The notes beneath the pieces are model-generated. The model had not been told where the DNA came from. It worked only from the letters and a program-made list of their open reading frames with translations, and made no database searches. The translations under genes and the position numbers were made by a program. From positions 1 to 10,915 of the forward strand of contig JALWNR010000664.1 of assembly GCA_027083715.1 (NCBI GenBank): a stretch of 10,915 nucleotides of DNA. Direction: 5' to 3'. Source of the stretch: Bacteroidales bacterium. Lineage in GTDB: Bacteria > Bacteroidota > Bacteroidia > Bacteroidales > NBLH01. Below, piece after piece: positions 1 through 7,233 of this stretch (position 1 is its first letter; every line of letters starts with the position of its first letter).

Positions 1-18
1 AAATACTTGAAAATTTAT

Positions 19-36
19 GTATAATTACAATTATAC
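19..36. repeat. Perfect 18-bp dyad (8-bp arms, 2-bp spacer)
   Basis: GTATAATT, then AC, then AATTATAC: both arms match exactly. The size fits a binding site for a dimeric regulator. The arms are almost purely A/T in an A/T-rich region, so chance is a real alternative. It could belong to a gene to the left of the window. Confidence 0.35.
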
Positions 37-133
37 TTTACAATATAAAATTGAGCTGAAAACATTTGCATAAAATTTGGATTTAATTGAAAAAATTTTT
101 TTTATTTTTTTGCAAAAAAAATACAATTTACGG

Positions 134-143
134 CAAACGTTTG
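134..143. promoter_or_regulatory. LacI-family operator-like palindrome
   Basis: CAAACGTTTG is a perfect 10-bp palindrome preceded by G, giving GCAAACGTTTG. This is nearly the core of the LacI/PurR-type operator (GCAAACGTTTGC), in which the central CG step is characteristic. It stands out because CG steps are rare in the surrounding A/T-rich leader. LacI-family repressors commonly control sugar loci, and the site lies about 310 bp before the transporter gene. No LacI-family gene is visible in the window, so the cognate regulator is inferred and would have to be encoded elsewhere, most simply just to the left. Confidence 0.4.
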
Positions 144-352
144 AAATATACTATTCTCTCAGTAAATATACTGCTTTTTGGCTGAGTACCTTATCTATTT
201 TACTTTTAGAATTTGGATTTATTAAAAAAAAGTTGTTATTTGGTCGTCTCTCAGGTTTTTATTTTAAAGGTATAGTTTTCCGCAATATCTTTAGATCGTT
301 TTTGTTCTAATATGTTTTGATTCTTTTTCAGATTATACTGCTAATTTGCTTA

Positions 353-366
353 TGTAAACGATTAAT
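353..366. promoter_or_regulatory. Possible second, degenerate CG-centred operator
   Basis: TGTAAACGATTAAT resembles one good half of a CG-centred LacI-type operator (left arm TGTAAA, centre CG, poor right arm). It ends 13 bp before the candidate -33 element at 380, a position where a regulator could influence transcription. The imperfect symmetry makes this weak. The heptamer TGTAAAC recurs inverted at 5588-5594 before the amylase gene, which in such AT-rich DNA may be chance. Confidence 0.22.
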
Positions 367-379
367 TTTATCAATGCAT

Positions 380-411
380 ATTGCTAATTATGCACTTGAC
401 AAACATATTTG
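380..411 (+). promoter_or_regulatory. Candidate Bacteroidota promoter for the transporter-pgmB operon
   Basis: ATTG (380-383), a 20-bp spacer, then CATATTTG (404-411) approximates the Bacteroidota primary sigma consensus TTTG-N19-21-TAnnTTTG, with seven of eight positions matching in the -7 box. Transcription would start roughly 30 nt before the ATG at 450. Spacing and location are right, but single mismatches in AT-rich DNA keep confidence moderate. Confidence 0.4.
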
Positions 412-449
412 AATAGCCGCTTATTTATAAATCAGTTTAATCTTTATTA

Positions 450-2144
450 ATGAAAACAAAACCAAATTTAAGTTTTTGGCAAATTTGGAACATGAGTTTC
501 GGTTTTTTCGGAATTCAGTTCGGTTTTGCTTTGCAAAATGCCAATGTAAGTCGCATTTTTGAAACATTAGGTGCCAATATTGAAGATATTCCTATTTTAT
601 GGATTGCCGCACCTGTTACCGGGCTCATCGTTCAGCCAATTATTGGACATATGAGTGATAAAACCTGGGGTAAGCTTGGACGCAGGCGACCTTATTTTTT
701 AGTCGGAGCAATTTTAGCTTCCTTGGCATTATTAATTATGCCTAACTCTCCTACATTATGGGTTGCTGCCGGAATGCTCTGGATTATGGATGCCTCTATA
801 AATATATCAATGGAACCTTTTCGTGCTTTTGTTGGTGATATGCTGCCTGCAAGGCAACGAACTACCGGCTTTGCCATGCAAAGTTTTTTTATTGGCACAG
901 GTGCTGTGATAGCTTCGGCTTTACCGTATATGTTAACCAATTGGTTTGGTATAGAAAATATAGCCGGTGAAGCAGGTATTCCTGATTCGGTAAAATGGTC
1001 GTTTTATGTTGGGGCTTTTGTTTTTCTTTCTGCTGTGATTTGGACAGTAATCAGATCTAAAGAATATTCGCCGGAGGAAATGAAGGCATTTGAAGAAGCA
1101 AAAAAACAAAGCAAAAGTTCAGAAGTATTAAAAAATAATGAGTTGTATAATAAAATAGGTGGAATTAGCTTATTAATAGGGTTGGTTTTCAGCTTTTTAT
1201 TTTATTTTTTGAATTATGAAAAAGAGTTGTACATATTTTCTTTCGGTTTAATAATTTTTGGATTGATTGAATTTATGGCTGGATATTTTTATAATACAAA
1301 AAAGGAAACCGGTTTTTTGGAAGTGATTACAGCTTTTAATATGATGCCAAAAACAATGGTGCAGCTTGCCTTTGTTCAATTTTTTTCATGGTTTGCTTTG
1401 TTTGCTATGTGGATTTATTCTACTGCCGGTATTACTTCGCATATTTATGATATGAAAGTTGATATGCAATTTATTAATACATTGGAAGCTGCATTGCCCG
1501 ATTTTTCTTCAAAAGTTAATGATGATAAACTCAAAGATATTCAATCAGAACTGGATATATATAAAGAAAAACTTACAGAGGGAGCACACGTAGCTTTAAG
1601 TATGAAAGTGGCAAGTTTTTTTCTGAAAGAAAAACAGTTGATTGCGGAAGAAACAGTTAAGCGTTTAATACATATTGAGAAAGAGTATAATGATGGAGCT
1701 AATTGGGTTGGGGTAGGTTTCTCAGTATATAATGGGGCAGCAGCAATTCTTGCTTTTTTTCTGATGTTTTTAGCAAAAATAACCAATCGAAAAATTGCAC
1801 ACTCATTTTCTTTATTAGTGGGTGGAGTAAGTTTTATTTCCATTTATTTTATTACCAATCCTGATATATTGCTTATTCCTTTTGTAGGAATCGGATTAGC
1901 GTGGGCAAGTATTTTAGCAATGCCTTATGCCATTTTAACCGGTGCTTTACCTCAGGATAAGATGGGTACTTATATGGGAATTTTTAATTTTTTTATTGTT
2001 ATTCCGCAAATTTTGGCTGCCAGTTTACTCGGATTTTTTGTAAAACAATTGTTCGAAGGTGAAGCAATTTATGCTATACTACTTGGTGGTATTTCAATGA
2101 TTGTTGCGGCTTTGCTGGTAGTTTTTGTTAATGATAAGGATTGA
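450..2144 (+). CDS. MFS sugar transporter, SLC45/GPH-like, probable maltose permease
   Basis: Inner-membrane secondary transporter, 564 aa, likely importing maltose or short maltodextrins with a cation. The segment KLGRRRPY (75-82) in the cytoplasmic loop between helices 2 and 3 is the RRRP signature of the SLC45/sucrose-symporter branch of the MFS. I count about 14 hydrophobic segments: six in the first half (near 14-30, 47-67, 81-98, 102-122, 143-162, 184-202), two extra at about 237-256 and 260-281, then six more (303-326, 419-443, 452-470, 472-496, 507-530, 538-560). A hydrophilic helical stretch of about 90 residues (327-418) sits between the seventh and eighth conserved helices and, with N-in topology, faces the periplasm. 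The ATG at 450 starts just before the first helix; there is no Shine-Dalgarno sequence. Substrate is inferred from the neighbouring pgmB and GH65 genes, 50 bp and further downstream on the same strand; family assignment is firm, substrate less so. Confidence 0.87.
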   Translation: MKTKPNLSFWQIWNMSFGFFGIQFGFALQNANVSRIFETLGANIEDIPILWIAAPVTGLIVQPIIGHMSDKTWGKLGRRRPYFLVGAILASLALLIMPNSPTLWVAAGMLWIMDASINISMEPFRAFVGDMLPARQRTTGFAMQSFFIGTGAVIASALPYMLTNWFGIENIAGEAGIPDSVKWSFYVGAFVFLSAVIWTVIRSKEYSPEEMKAFEEAKKQSKSSEVLKNNELYNKIGGISLLIGLVFSFLFYFLNYEKELYIFSFGLIIFGLIEFMAGYFYNTKKETGFLEVITAFNMMPKTMVQLAFVQFFSWFALFAMWIYSTAGITSHIYDMKVDMQFINTLEAALPDFSSKVNDDKLKDIQSELDIYKEKLTEGAHVALSMKVASFFLKEKQLIAEETVKRLIHIEKEYNDGANWVGVGFSVYNGAAAILAFFLMFLAKITNRKIAHSFSLLVGGVSFISIYFITNPDILLIPFVGIGLAWASILAMPYAILTGALPQDKMGTYMGIFNFFIVIPQILAASLLGFFVKQLFEGEAIYAILLGGISMIVAALLVVFVNDKD

Positions 2145-2194
2145 AAAATTGAAAGTAAAAAGTTGCTTAGTATTTATTTCAATATTATAAAAAC

Positions 2195-2860
2195 ATGAAA
2201 GTTGAAGGTTTGATATTTGATTTGGACGGAGTAATTGTAGATACAGCAAAGTATCATTATTTGGCATGGAAAGAATTAGCAGACGAACTGGGATTTTATT
2301 TTTCGGAAGAGGATAATGAGCGTTTGAAAGGTGTTTCGCGTATGCAATCTCTGGATATTCTACTTGAAGTAGGAGGAATTAATCTACCGGATGAAAAGAA
2401 ACAGGAGCTTGCAAAAAAGAAAAACAAGCAATATGTCGATATGATAAAAAAAATGAAACCGGATGAATTATTACCCGGAGCATTGAACTTTTTAAAATCG
2501 GCAAAAGCCAAAGGATATAAAACAGCTTTAGGATCGGCAAGTAAAAATGCGATGATTATTTTAAATCGTCTTGAAATCGCCGGTCTGTTTGATGTAATAA
2601 TTGATGGAACAAAAGTATCAAAAGCTAAACCTGACCCTGAAGTTTTTCTTGCAGGAGCCAAAGCTTTAAATGTTAAAGCTGAGAATTGTGTTGTTTTTGA
2701 GGATGCTGCGGCGGGAATTGAGGCAGCGCATAACGGAAATATGTTTTGTATAGGTATCGGGATAAATGAGAATTTACCGGATGCTGATTTTTTAATTTCC
2801 GGATTTGAAAAATTTACAATTGATGATTTTGAAAATCTTATAAAAAAAATAAACCATTAA
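2195..2860 (+). CDS. pgmB: Beta-phosphoglucomutase (HAD superfamily)
   Basis: Converts beta-D-glucose-1-phosphate to glucose-6-phosphate in the cytoplasm, linking maltose phosphorylase to glycolysis. The protein is 221 aa, the usual length. HAD motif I is DLDGVIVD (9-16), giving nucleophile D9 and acid/base D11. H21 and the cap-domain segment LKGVSRMQSL (44-53) are the beta-PGM substrate-recognition features. Motif II is SASKN (114-118), motif III K145 within KAKPDPE, motif IV ED at 169-170 in VVFEDAAAG. These positions fall almost residue for residue where they do in the well-studied Lactococcus lactis enzyme, which separates it from phosphoglycolate phosphatases. It follows the transporter by 50 bp and is probably co-transcribed with it. 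The ATG at 2195 gives a start right before the first beta strand. A 151-bp gap separates it from the GH65 gene. Confidence 0.95.
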   Translation: MKVEGLIFDLDGVIVDTAKYHYLAWKELADELGFYFSEEDNERLKGVSRMQSLDILLEVGGINLPDEKKQELAKKKNKQYVDMIKKMKPDELLPGALNFLKSAKAKGYKTALGSASKNAMIILNRLEIAGLFDVIIDGTKVSKAKPDPEVFLAGAKALNVKAENCVVFEDAAAGIEAAHNGNMFCIGIGINENLPDADFLISGFEKFTIDDFENLIKKINH

Positions 2861-2918
2861 CGAAATAACTAAATTGTATAATTCATAAAAAATAATAAAA
2901 TTGATGTATATTATTGAT

Positions 2919-2965
2919 AATGACAAGATTAACTGTTTGTGTTTAAAATAAATATTTTTGTCATT
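2919..2965. repeat. Inverted repeat overlapping the pre-GH65 promoter box
   Basis: AATGACAA (2919-2926) and TTGTCATT (2958-2965) are perfect 8-bp inverted arms separated by 31 bp, and the right arm overlaps the end of the TAnnTTTG box at 2953-2960. It could be a spaced operator pair or a chance match; the long loop makes an RNA terminator unlikely. Confidence 0.25.
2953..2960 (+). promoter_or_regulatory. Possible internal promoter (-7 box) before the GH65 gene
   Basis: TATTTTTG matches the Bacteroidota -7 consensus TAnnTTTG exactly and lies 51 bp before the ATG at 3012 inside a 151-bp gene-free gap. No TTG is found 19-21 bp upstream (the nearest TTTG, 2936-2939, leaves only 13 bp), so the promoter is incomplete. 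If active it would give the phosphorylase a supply of transcript independent of the transporter. Confidence 0.3.
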
Positions 2966-3011
2966 TTTTATAAATTGCATTTATTTTAATAACGACAATT
3001 CGACTATTGTT

Positions 3012-5339
3012 ATGGAAAGATATTATAAATTGGATGAATGGAAAATCATCGAAGAAGAATTTGTCCCGGATCGTAATAAAATGTCTGAAAGTATATTCAG
3101 TATCGGAAACGGACGAATGGGGCAACGGGCAAATTTTGAAGAAAAATATAGTGGGCCAAGTATGCAAGGCAGTTATGTTGCCGGTGTTTATTATCCCGAT
3201 AAAACTAAAGTTGGTTGGTGGAAAAACGGGTACCCTAAGTATTTTGCCAAAGTATTGAATGCTGCAAACTGGATAGGAATAAATATTAGTATTGAAGGTG
3301 AAGATTTAGATTTAGCTAAATGCGAAGTACTTTCTTTTCGAAGGATATTAAATATGAAAGAAGGCTATTTAGAGCGTTCTTTTACTGTAAGGATGAATAG
3401 TGGTAAAGAATTGAAAGTAGTAGCAAAACGATTCATCAGTATGGCAAAACCGGAAATTGCTGCTATAAAGTATGCTATTACGCCGATTAATTTTGACGGA
3501 AAAATTACTTTTAGTCCTTATATTGATGCCGATATTAAAAATGAAGATTCAAATTATGATGAAAAATTTTGGAAAGAGGTAGATAAAAAAGTTTATGAGC
3601 GTGAGGCATATATTGTGGCAAGGACCAAAAAAACAAAGTTTCATGTAGCAACCGGTATGCGTTTTAACATTACTCAGGATTATGCAAGTATTGATTTTTC
3701 AACCCAAACGGTACAAAAAAAGAAATATGTGGCAGTTTTAACTACCATTGAATGTAAAAAGGGACAAGAAACAGTTTTGTATAAATATATCTCAAATTTA
3801 TCATCAGAATATCATCCTAAAAGGAAATTGCTTAAAACAGCTAAAAAACTTGTACGCGATGCGGCGGCAATAGGTTTTGAGATTTTATTGCATGAGCATA
3901 TTAAAGTGTGGGAAGAAAAATGGAAAGAAAGTGATATTATTATTGAAGGTGATTTAGCAGCCCAACAAGGCATACGTTTTAATATATTTCAGCTAAATCA
4001 AACATATACAGGTGATGATCCACGTTTAAATATCGGACCCAAAGGCTTTACCGGTGAAAAATACGGAGGAAGTACTTATTGGGATACAGAAGCATATTGT
4101 GTACCGTTTTACCTAAGTACCGCAGATGAACATGTAGCAAGAAACTTGCTGAAATATCGGTATAATCATTTAGAAAAAGCTATTGAGAACGCCGAAAAAC
4201 TTGGCTTTAAAAATAATGCGGCACTTTATCCGATGGTTACCATGAATGGAGAAGAATGTCATAACGAATGGGAAATTACCTTTGAAGAAATTCATCGTAA
4301 CGGAGCTATTGCTTATGCAATTTATAATTATGTGAATTATACAGGTGACAGTAATTATTTGATTAAGCACGGTTTGGAAGTTTTAATGGGTATTTCACGT
4401 TTTTGGGCACAAAGAGTTCATTATTCTCAGGATAAAAAGCAATATGTTATGCTTGGGGTTACAGGGCCCAATGAATATGAAAATAATGTAAACAATAACT
4501 GGTACACCAATTATATTGCACGTTGGACTATGCAATATACCTTGGAAGTAATTGATTTTGTTAAAAGTAAGAGTCCTGAAAAATACATGGCAATTGTTGA
4601 TAAATGGAATTTTAAAGAACATCAAGAAATTGCTGACTGGCGTGAAAAAATTGTAAAAATGTATTTACCTGAGGATAAACAATTAGGTGTATTTTTGCAG
4701 CAAGATGGTTATTTAGATAAAGAACAAGTTTTAGTAGCAGATTTGAAACCGGAAGATCGTCCTTTGAATCAAAATTGGTCTTGGGATCGTATTTTACGTT
4801 CACCTTATATTAAGCAAGCAGATGTTTTGCAAGGTATTTACTTTTTCGAAAATGATTTTGATAAAGATGTTGTTCAACGAAATTTTGATTTTTACGAAGA
4901 AAGAACTGTGCATGAATCATCACTTTCAGCATGTATTCACTCAATAATTGCTTCAAAACTTGAAAAAAGAGATAAAGCATATCAGTTTTATTTACAAACT
5001 GCGCGTTTGGATTTAGATGATTACAACCATGAAGCAGACGAAGGTTTGCACATTACCAGTATGGCAGGAACATGGATGGCAGTAGTTCAGGGCTTTGGAG
5101 GAATGCGTGTGTATGATAATAAATTGGTATTTAATCCTTATATTCCGGAAAAATGGACATCTTTTTCGTTCAAAATTCGTTTTCGCAGACATTTGCTGGC
5201 AATTACTGTGAATAAAAAATCAATAGAAATAAGTAATAATCATGATAGAGATATTGAATTAATTGTAAAGGAACAATTGGTGAAAATTCCGGCAAACGAA
5301 ACAGTTAAAATTGAACGATTAAAAGTGGTGAGTAGATAA
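3012..5339 (+). CDS. mapA: GH65 maltose phosphorylase
   Basis: Cytoplasmic inverting phosphorylase: maltose plus phosphate gives D-glucose and beta-D-glucose-1-phosphate, the substrate of the adjacent PgmB. I start at the ATG at 3012 (775 aa, normal for GH65); an in-frame TTG at 2958 would add 18 residues but lies within a promoter-like box and outside the conserved start. The N-terminal domain opens with the GH65 stretch SESIFSIGNGRMGQRANFEE (positions 28 onward). The (alpha/alpha)6 domain has YWDTEAYC with W357-D358-T359-E360. The segment HNEWEITFE (417-425) matches in length and composition the specificity loop that marks maltose phosphorylases rather than trehalose or kojibiose phosphorylases, and the catalytic acid is expected just beside it. 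K601-Q602 in IKQADVL fits the glucose-contacting Lys-Gln pair, and HESSLS (634-639) and EGLHITSMAGTW (from 677) are conserved C-terminal catalytic-domain segments, including phosphate-site residues. No signal peptide. Maltose as substrate is well supported but other alpha-glucosides cannot be excluded by eye. Confidence 0.93.
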   Translation: MERYYKLDEWKIIEEEFVPDRNKMSESIFSIGNGRMGQRANFEEKYSGPSMQGSYVAGVYYPDKTKVGWWKNGYPKYFAKVLNAANWIGINISIEGEDLDLAKCEVLSFRRILNMKEGYLERSFTVRMNSGKELKVVAKRFISMAKPEIAAIKYAITPINFDGKITFSPYIDADIKNEDSNYDEKFWKEVDKKVYEREAYIVARTKKTKFHVATGMRFNITQDYASIDFSTQTVQKKKYVAVLTTIECKKGQETVLYKYISNLSSEYHPKRKLLKTAKKLVRDAAAIGFEILLHEHIKVWEEKWKESDIIIEGDLAAQQGIRFNIFQLNQTYTGDDPRLNIGPKGFTGEKYGGSTYWDTEAYCVPFYLSTADEHVARNLLKYRYNHLEKAIENAEKLGFKNNAALYPMVTMNGEECHNEWEITFEEIHRNGAIAYAIYNYVNYTGDSNYLIKHGLEVLMGISRFWAQRVHYSQDKKQYVMLGVTGPNEYENNVNNNWYTNYIARWTMQYTLEVIDFVKSKSPEKYMAIVDKWNFKEHQEIADWREKIVKMYLPEDKQLGVFLQQDGYLDKEQVLVADLKPEDRPLNQNWSWDRILRSPYIKQADVLQGIYFFENDFDKDVVQRNFDFYEERTVHESSLSACIHSIIASKLEKRDKAYQFYLQTARLDLDDYNHEADEGLHITSMAGTWMAVVQGFGGMRVYDNKLVFNPYIPEKWTSFSFKIRFRRHLLAITVNKKSIEISNNHDRDIELIVKEQLVKIPANETVKIERLKVVSR

Positions 5340-5783
5340 TGTCAGTAAGGTATTAGGGTAATTGGTGTAACGGATTTAACTTCAAGTTGACTACTTGTTG
5401 GTGGATAGTTGAGTGTTCATTCTGAAATATGATAGGTATTCATTTTCAATTTTAGAGAACACCTAATTATTCTTTGATGTTTTCGTATCAAAGACAACTT
5501 TTTTGGGTATGCACTAATTATTAGATATTTAATCCGTAAGAGGTAGCAATAGTTCGTTAAATTTTTATAAGGCAATAAAATTCAAGTGTTTACAAAACAA
5601 TAAAATTAAATCTTAGTGTGCTGATTATCAGTAAGTTAATTCGCTTTTTGCTCTTCGTTTTTTAATGAAATATTGAGGTAGGATAGGAGTAAAATATCTT
5701 ACAAAAGTATCACATGGTATTTAAAACAGGAGCTCTAGAAAATTGTACAAATAATTTATAATCAATAATTAAAAAATTAAGCA
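5340..5783. other. 444-bp gene-free gap between GH65 and amylase genes
   Basis: No gene is supported on either strand. The left part carries a hairpin followed by a T run (5471-5504), a likely transcription stop. The right part contains a short 5-1-5 palindrome CTGAT-T-ATCAG (5621-5631), followed by a stretch (about 5632-5720) that on the minus strand reads open for under 30 codons in one frame and about 19 in another, both too short to call. No good TAnnTTTG box was found; TAAATTTT at 5558-5565 is the closest. In many Bacteroidota starch loci a SusC/SusD pair sits at this kind of position; nothing recognisable as a remnant of one is visible. Confidence 0.5.
5471..5504 (+). terminator. Probable intrinsic terminator after the GH65 gene
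   Basis: TCTTTGAT (5471-5478) pairs perfectly with ATCAAAGA (5487-5494). Two further G-U pairs can close a 4-nt loop, and a run of six T lies at 5499-5504. The stem is A/T-rich and begins 131 bp after the GH65 stop codon, so termination may be partial. It suggests that the amylase gene is transcribed separately from the transporter-pgmB-GH65 unit. Confidence 0.45.
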
Positions 5784-7178
5784 ATGCAAAAACTAACAAA
5801 GATTTTAACAGTTGTATTTTTTATTTCGGCTATTTTTTATGCTTGTAATGGCAATAAACCAAAAAAAACAAAAGAAAATATGAAGGAGCAGGCAAAAGAT
5901 AGTTTTTCAAAATTTAGGGTAAAACATGCTGATTGGGTAAAAACTGCAAATATTTATGAAGTAAATTTACGACAATATACCAAAGAAGGAACGATTAATG
6001 CTTTTAAAGAACATTTACCTCGCCTGAAAAAAATGGGAGTAGATATTCTTTGGCTAATGCCTATTTATCCCGTAGGCGAAAAAAATCGTAAAGGCGGAAT
6101 GGGAAGTGCTTATTCGGTAAAGGATTATGTTTCGGTAAATCCTGATTTGGGAACTATGGAAGATTTTAAAGATTTAGTGGCAAAAGTTCACGAAAACGGA
6201 ATGCATATTATTCTTGATTGGGTTGCTAACCATACTGCTTGGGATCATCCATGGACACAGGAACATCCGGAGTGGTACACTCATGACAGTACAGGGAATT
6301 TTATGCCACCAAAAGGAACGGATTGGTCGGATGTAATTGATTTAAACTATGATAATCTTGAGCTACGGATTGAAATGATCAATTCATTAAAGTTTTGGGT
6401 AAAAGAGACTGGTATTGATGGATTTCGCTGCGACGTAGCCGGAATGGTACCAACTGATTTTTGGAATACGGCACGCAAAGAATTAGATGGAATAAAGCCT
6501 GTTTTTATGCTCGCCGAAGCCGAACAAGCAGATTTACATTATAAAGCTTTTGATATGACTTATGGCTGGAATTTTCACCATTTGATGAATGAAGTAGCTC
6601 AGGGCAAAAAGACAGTAAAAGCTTTTGATGAATATTTTAAAAAAGACAGTACAGTGTATCCTGCCGATGCCATTCGTATGTATTTTACCAGTAATCATGA
6701 TGAAAATTCATGGAACGGAACAGTTTTTGAACGTATGGGCGATGCATATAAAGCAATGGCAGTACTTACATTCACTATTCCTGGAATGCCCTTGATATAC
6801 AGTGGACAGGAAGCCGGACTGAATAAACGCCTTGCATTTTTTGAAAAAGATTTTATTAATTGGCAGAGTGATAATAACCTACGCCCATTTTATACACAGC
6901 TTATTAAGCTAAAGAAAGAACATTCTGCATTATGGAACGGAGCAGAAGGCGGAAGTATGCTACGCATAAACACTACGGTTGATGACAAAGTATTTGCATT
7001 TATCCGTAAAAAAGGCGATGATGAATTGATTGCGGTGTTTAATTTTTCAGCAGAACCGCAAAAAATAAACTTAAAAACAAAATCAGGTAAAGATTTTAAA
7101 AATATTTTTACAGAAGAAAAGTTTAATCCGGAAATGGATTTAGAAGCATGGGAATATAGAGTTTATGTTAATAATTGA
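5784..7178 (+). CDS. GH13 alpha-amylase-family lipoprotein
   Basis: Retaining alpha-glucan hydrolase anchored in the envelope, 464 aa. The signal peptide ends in a lipobox, FYAC, with lipidated C21. The catalytic TIM barrel begins near residue 55 and shows the GH13 conserved regions in order: GMGSAYSVKDYVSV (105-118), region I DWVANH (145-150), region II GFRCDVA (213-219) with nucleophile D217, region III around E245 (LAEAE), and region IV FTSNHDEN (301-308) with transition-state stabiliser D306. A short C-terminal beta domain follows from about 385. No separate carbohydrate-binding module is present. The residues after C21 are basic (NGNKPKK) rather than acidic, so a Bacteroidota surface-export signal is not evident and a periplasm-facing position is plausible. 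It probably trims starch or maltodextrins for the upstream transporter and phosphorylase. It lies 444 bp after GH65 on the same strand, likely with its own transcript. The exact GH13 subfamily and product size cannot be read by eye. Confidence 0.92.
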   Translation: MQKLTKILTVVFFISAIFYACNGNKPKKTKENMKEQAKDSFSKFRVKHADWVKTANIYEVNLRQYTKEGTINAFKEHLPRLKKMGVDILWLMPIYPVGEKNRKGGMGSAYSVKDYVSVNPDLGTMEDFKDLVAKVHENGMHIILDWVANHTAWDHPWTQEHPEWYTHDSTGNFMPPKGTDWSDVIDLNYDNLELRIEMINSLKFWVKETGIDGFRCDVAGMVPTDFWNTARKELDGIKPVFMLAEAEQADLHYKAFDMTYGWNFHHLMNEVAQGKKTVKAFDEYFKKDSTVYPADAIRMYFTSNHDENSWNGTVFERMGDAYKAMAVLTFTIPGMPLIYSGQEAGLNKRLAFFEKDFINWQSDNNLRPFYTQLIKLKKEHSALWNGAEGGSMLRINTTVDDKVFAFIRKKGDDELIAVFNFSAEPQKINLKTKSGKDFKNIFTEEKFNPEMDLEAWEYRVYVNN

Positions 7179-7192
7179 GTTTGAAAAGAAGA

Positions 7193-7218
7193 AAGAGGGG
7201 TGCAACAGCACCTCTCTT
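7193..7218. terminator. GC-rich bidirectional hairpin terminator between convergent genes
   Basis: An 11-bp stem (7193-7203 with 7208-7218, one G-U pair) encloses the loop AACA, in the 55-bp space between the amylase stop and the stop of the M49 gene. On the minus strand the stem is followed by a T-rich tract (TTCTTCTTTT), so it should terminate the M49 transcript best; on the plus strand the flank is A-rich and termination would rest mainly on the hairpin. Confidence 0.75.
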
Positions 7219-7233
7219 ATCTCGAAATAAAAA

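Larger units (their letters stand above)
1..449. other. Gene-free AT-rich leader region upstream of the maltose locus
   Basis: I find no convincing gene here. The only open frame of note (77-310, + strand) would start at TTG, shows no recognisable domain and is biased to Phe/Lys/Leu as expected from poly-A/T DNA, so I do not call it. The region contains a perfect 8+2+8 dyad at 19-36, long A and T runs at 90-121 that include a perfect 16-bp palindrome of T7-GC-A7 (105-120), an operator-like palindrome at 134-143, a weaker relative at 353-366 and a promoter candidate at 380-411. This looks like a regulatory region and perhaps the space before a regulator gene lying to the left of the window. 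Confidence 0.6.

Noticed and set aside
77..310. 77-codon open frame on the + strand in the leader
   Set aside because: It starts at TTG without a ribosome-binding context, has Phe/Lys/Leu-biased composition explained by A and T runs, and shows no domain or signal peptide.
2958..3011. In-frame TTG start extending the GH65 protein by 18 residues
   Set aside because: The TTG lies inside a promoter-like box, and the ATG at 3012 opens directly into the N-terminus conserved in GH65 enzymes.
5366..5380. TGTAACGGATTTAAC as another LacI-like operator
   Set aside because: It has no dyad symmetry and only loosely resembles the leader sites.
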